Assembly (NCBI RefSeq): GCF_026212465.1
Contig: NC_080062.1
Location: 1,355,501-1,419,500 of the forward strand
DNA length: 64,000 nt
Direction: 5' to 3'
Origin: Amaranthus tricolor
Taxonomy: Eukaryota > Streptophyta > Magnoliopsida > Caryophyllales > Amaranthaceae
Positions 61,108-64,000 of this stretch are shown one piece after another. Each line of letters starts with the position of its first letter. The first letter of the stretch is position 1. The position numbers and the translations under genes are program-made. Under the pieces are notes generated by a model. That model ran no database searches. It was not told where the DNA came from and saw nothing but the letters and a program-made list of their open reading frames with translations.

Positions 61108-61340
61108 TGTTAGAACATGAAATAAACTTCTAGTATACTGAATTAGGGTTATTTTACAGTTACATAACAGTTACATAGTAGTTTATCAGTTACATAGTAA
61201 TTGGAGGTTACTTAGCAGTTATTTGATAGTGGTTATATACAGTTATGGATTGCCTTGTATAAATAAGGAACTTATGATTGAATGAAAGTAAGTTTTCCAG
61301 AAAATAAAATCCCAAAACTAGATGATAAACCAGAAAATCA
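61108..61340 (+). mobile_element. 5' LTR of the Ty1/copia element
   Basis: A short 233-bp LTR from TGTTAGAACATG to AAAATCA (TG...CA). It holds several repeats of CAGTTACATAG and a TATA box in TTGTATAAATAAGG (about 61248-61261), about 80 bases before the LTR end. The primer-binding site TGGTATCAGAGCCACAACG follows directly (61341-61359), complementary to initiator Met-tRNA. The 3' LTR is outside the window. Confidence 0.85.
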
Positions 61341-61416
61341 TGGTATCAGAGCCACAACGATTCTGAATCGTTTTGCAGCCTCATCATTTACCCAATAACT
61401 TACCTGAAATTCCAGA

Positions 61417-63954
61417 ATGGAAGAAGAACCAAGAAACATCATAACACCAGATCAACCAGTTACGATGGGGCAAGTGTTGCAACTGATCAACCAGTTAAAC
61501 ACCAACAAATTACCCACCGAAAACACCAACACCGTCTCAATATCAGAGAAACTAACAAACCAAAATTACACAAAATGGTCCACGCTGATGCACTTGGCCA
61601 TCAGTGGACGAGGTCGTCTCAGTCACATCATCGACGACCCACCATCCAAGATCGACCCAGCGTACAGCCAATGGACCAGGAGTGACTCGATTGTTATCTC
61701 ATGGATTTTGGAGAATATTGACCCAGATCTGGTGAATCAGTATCTCGATTTCCCAACAGCCAAGACATTGTGGCAAGGGATTGAGACCTTATACAGCAGT
61801 GGGAGAGACGGCCTGCAAATATTTGACCTAACAGTCAAAACCAACAAAACTCAACAAGGTACAAACACAATTGAAACTTACTACAGTACACTACTCATGC
61901 TTTGGAAAGAAATAGATAGAAGGCAACCTAACCCCATGAGAGATCCAGAAGACATTATCATCTACAATCAATTAACACAACAAAATCGGCTATACCAGTT
62001 CCTAGCCGGAATCAATGAGTCTTTTGACAAAGACAGAAGGGACCTTCTCCTCTTAGACCCACTCCCAACAGTGGAGAAGGCCTATGCGAGCATCAAGAGG
62101 GAGGTAATGAGGCGTCAGATCATGAAGAAGGAATCCTCCCCCGATCTTGACTCATCAAGCACAGGTGGGACTTATTCAGCAAAGGGGAAGGTGTACCGAC
62201 GGGATGATGAAAAGACTCACCTGAGGTGTACCTACTGTGGCGGTACGAGGCACACAAGAAACGAGTGTTTTAAACTCGTGGGTTACTCGGAGTGGTGGCC
62301 GGATGCTAAAAAAAGGGGAGAACGAAAGCCGGCCCGATTCACAGATCAAAATCGAACCGGGAAAGCAGCCACAGGGTGGAGCACAGAAGATGCAGAGTCC
62401 ATAGAAGACGGGGAGAAACAAGGAGAAGCCATGCATGTTAAGAAAGAGAAGCAGATCAAGGAAGAAGGTAACAGAAGGGAGGAAGAAGAAGGAGGCGCCC
62501 TTACCTTAGGATTCAGGGAAGGAAATGAGGAAAGAGGAGGAGCCCACCTGTCTTTTATAGGGGATGAGTCACGTGACTCACCTACCTTTCTAAGAAACCC
62601 TTCACCTCCTTTAAATCCTTTAAATAACTTTTCCTCTTCGTTAAATTCATCGTCTTATTTTAAAGCTTTTAAAGGAGGTTGGATCTTTGATTGTGGTGCC
62701 ACTGATTCAATGTCATATGACCCGAGTGATTTTTTAACGAGTGACAAACCCATGAAAAACATTATTAAAACAGCTAATGGGGAAAAAATTGCAGTGAGCG
62801 GTGCCGGAACTATTTCTTTTGCAAAAAATCTCACTTTAAAGAATTGTTTATATGTTCCTGATCTGTCACATAAATTATTGTCAGTCAGCCAACTCACCAG
62901 AGATCTCGATTGTACTGTTCTCATTAAACCTGGATGTTGTTTTGTGCAGGATGCCCAGACAGGGAAAATTATTGGGCGTGGTATTGAGAGCGGTGGACTT
63001 TATTACTTGGAAGAGGAGGCTCAAAAGGGCAAAGCGGGTCTTGTTCGCGAGTTAGAGGAAGGACAGCTATGGACGTGGCATCGACGTTTGGGACATCCAT
63101 CAGTAGGGTATCTAGAAAAACTTTTTCCTAATTTAGTAGGGTTGAAATCTGAGTTTAAGTGTGAAACGTGTATTCTTGCAAAAAGCCATAAACACTCATA
63201 CTCTAATAGTTTGAATAAATCCGATATGCCTTTCATGCTGATTCATTCTGATGTGTGGGGCCCAGCTCCCGTAGTAGGTTTACATGGTTTTTCATACTTT
63301 GTTACATTCATTGATGATTGCACCCGAATGAGTTGGATTTACTTCCTTAAACAGAAATCTGAAGTGTTTCATGTGTTTGTTGAATTTTATAATATGATCT
63401 GTACTCAATTCCAAACCCAACCTCGCATGCTTCGAACTGATAACGGGAAAGAATACATTAATTCTAACATGCAACAATTCTTTAAACAAAAGGGACTTAT
63501 ACATCAGACCTCTTGCCCTAATACACCCCAACAAAATGGAGTGGCAGAACGGAAAAATCGCACACTCCTTGAGATGACCCGTGCTATGATGCTTGACTCC
63601 CATGTTCCCACTAACCTTTGGCCTGAAGCTGTCGCCACTGCCAATTACCTTACCAATAGACTTCCTACAAAGAGTCTGCAATACCATACACCCTTAGCCA
63701 CACTCCAAATACACCACTCTGTACCTTCCTCACACACCCTACATCCTCGCATATTTGGATGCATAGTTTTTGTTCATTGTCCGGCTCGGGTACGAAACAA
63801 ATTTGAACCAAGAGCGATCAAATGTGTTCTTATTGGATATGGTAGGAATCAGAAAGGTTACCGATGTTATGACCCTCCAACTAGGAAAATCTACACCACC
63901 ATGGATTGCGAATTCGTTGAGCATGAATACTACTACCACCAACTTCAATGTTAG
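61417..63954 (+). CDS. Ty1/copia retrotransposon gag-pol, 5' two-thirds
   Basis: A single 845-codon frame. In order: a UBN2-type gag (about 40-250), a zinc knuckle CTYCGGTRHTRNEC (Cys271 first; CX2CX4HX4C intact), a charged Glu/Arg-rich linker (about 300-400), an aspartic protease motif WIFDCGATD (Asp425; the usual DSG/DTG is DCG), a GAG-pre-integrase HHCC finger (WHRRLGH...CETC), and an integrase core with Asp612, Asp675 and Glu711 (the last two separated by 35 residues, as the family requires). The frame ends at TAG 63952-63954, just before the reverse transcriptase would begin. In-frame coding resumes after it (NDDLRWLVTP), so the stop is a single nonsense change or a readthrough point. 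RT and RNase H lie beyond the right edge. Plant copia clade not assigned. Confidence 0.93.
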   Translation: MEEEPRNIITPDQPVTMGQVLQLINQLNTNKLPTENTNTVSISEKLTNQNYTKWSTLMHLAISGRGRLSHIIDDPPSKIDPAYSQWTRSDSIVISWILENIDPDLVNQYLDFPTAKTLWQGIETLYSSGRDGLQIFDLTVKTNKTQQGTNTIETYYSTLLMLWKEIDRRQPNPMRDPEDIIIYNQLTQQNRLYQFLAGINESFDKDRRDLLLLDPLPTVEKAYASIKREVMRRQIMKKESSPDLDSSSTGGTYSAKGKVYRRDDEKTHLRCTYCGGTRHTRNECFKLVGYSEWWPDAKKRGERKPARFTDQNRTGKAATGWSTEDAESIEDGEKQGEAMHVKKEKQIKEEGNRREEEEGGALTLGFREGNEERGGAHLSFIGDESRDSPTFLRNPSPPLNPLNNFSSSLNSSSYFKAFKGGWIFDCGATDSMSYDPSDFLTSDKPMKNIIKTANGEKIAVSGAGTISFAKNLTLKNCLYVPDLSHKLLSVSQLTRDLDCTVLIKPGCCFVQDAQTGKIIGRGIESGGLYYLEEEAQKGKAGLVRELEEGQLWTWHRRLGHPSVGYLEKLFPNLVGLKSEFKCETCILAKSHKHSYSNSLNKSDMPFMLIHSDVWGPAPVVGLHGFSYFVTFIDDCTRMSWIYFLKQKSEVFHVFVEFYNMICTQFQTQPRMLRTDNGKEYINSNMQQFFKQKGLIHQTSCPNTPQQNGVAERKNRTLLEMTRAMMLDSHVPTNLWPEAVATANYLTNRLPTKSLQYHTPLATLQIHHSVPSSHTLHPRIFGCIVFVHCPARVRNKFEPRAIKCVLIGYGRNQKGYRCYDPPTRKIYTTMDCEFVEHEYYYHQLQC

Positions 63955-64000
63955 GGGAAGAAGAAAAATGACGATCTCAGATGGTTAGTCACTCCACGGC

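Overview
This window is nuclear DNA from a dicot plant. It is strongly AT-rich, with spliced genes, long (TA)n and (AAT)n tracts, and many plant transposon families. The 86-residue polcalcin at 46.3 kb is very close, from memory, to the goosefoot pollen protein Che a 3. Together with the repeat content this suggests Caryophyllales, probably Amaranthaceae/Chenopodiaceae. Species is not determinable by reading.

Layout. 1-4.57 kb: a decayed L1-type LINE on the minus strand. 5.43-5.85 kb: the third exon of an R2R3-MYB gene. 7.3-11.7 kb: three non-autonomous inverted-repeat transposons. 12.87-16.80 kb: the first exon of a second MYB, split by a CACTA transposon (12910-16698) that still carries a broken TNP2-type transposase. 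17.05-17.59 kb: a TRIM retrotransposon. 18.2-23.0 kb: an intact five-exon GDP-L-galactose phosphorylase gene (VTC2/GGP, ascorbate synthesis) preceded by its conserved non-AUG upstream ORF. 23-28.8 kb: intergenic, with a solo TRIM LTR and a foldback element. 28.85-29.28 kb: a four-EF-hand calmodulin-like gene (minus). 29.66-30.77 kb: a nested 1.1 kb palindrome. 31-39 kb: RTE LINE and copia remnants, AT-rich spacer and a solo LTR. 39.74-45.45 kb: a seven-exon plastid fructokinase. 46.32-46.58 kb: the polcalcin. 47.68-51.25 kb: a six-exon receptor-like cytoplasmic kinase (minus). 51.3-61.1 kb: gene-poor AT-rich DNA. 61.1 kb to the right edge: the 5' LTR and gag-pol part of a young-looking Ty1/copia element.

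How the genes relate. They do not form one pathway. From memory, however, the order anthocyanin-type MYBs / CML23-24-type gene / fructokinase / kinase resembles Arabidopsis At1g66370-At1g66460, where PAP2, MYB113 and MYB114 sit next to CML23, CAM4, a plastid fructokinase and a related kinase. If so, the two broken MYBs occupy the ancestral anthocyanin-MYB position, in a plant order where many families replaced anthocyanins with betalains. That is the most interesting biological reading of the window. I found no CRISPR array, rRNA, tRNA or wholly novel gene system.

Transposons show unusually clear boundaries. The CACTA element has perfect 12-bp ends and an AGA target duplication. A roughly 135-bp hAT-like MITE family occurs four times, each time inside an intron. 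Two MULE-like foldbacks have 9-bp target duplications.
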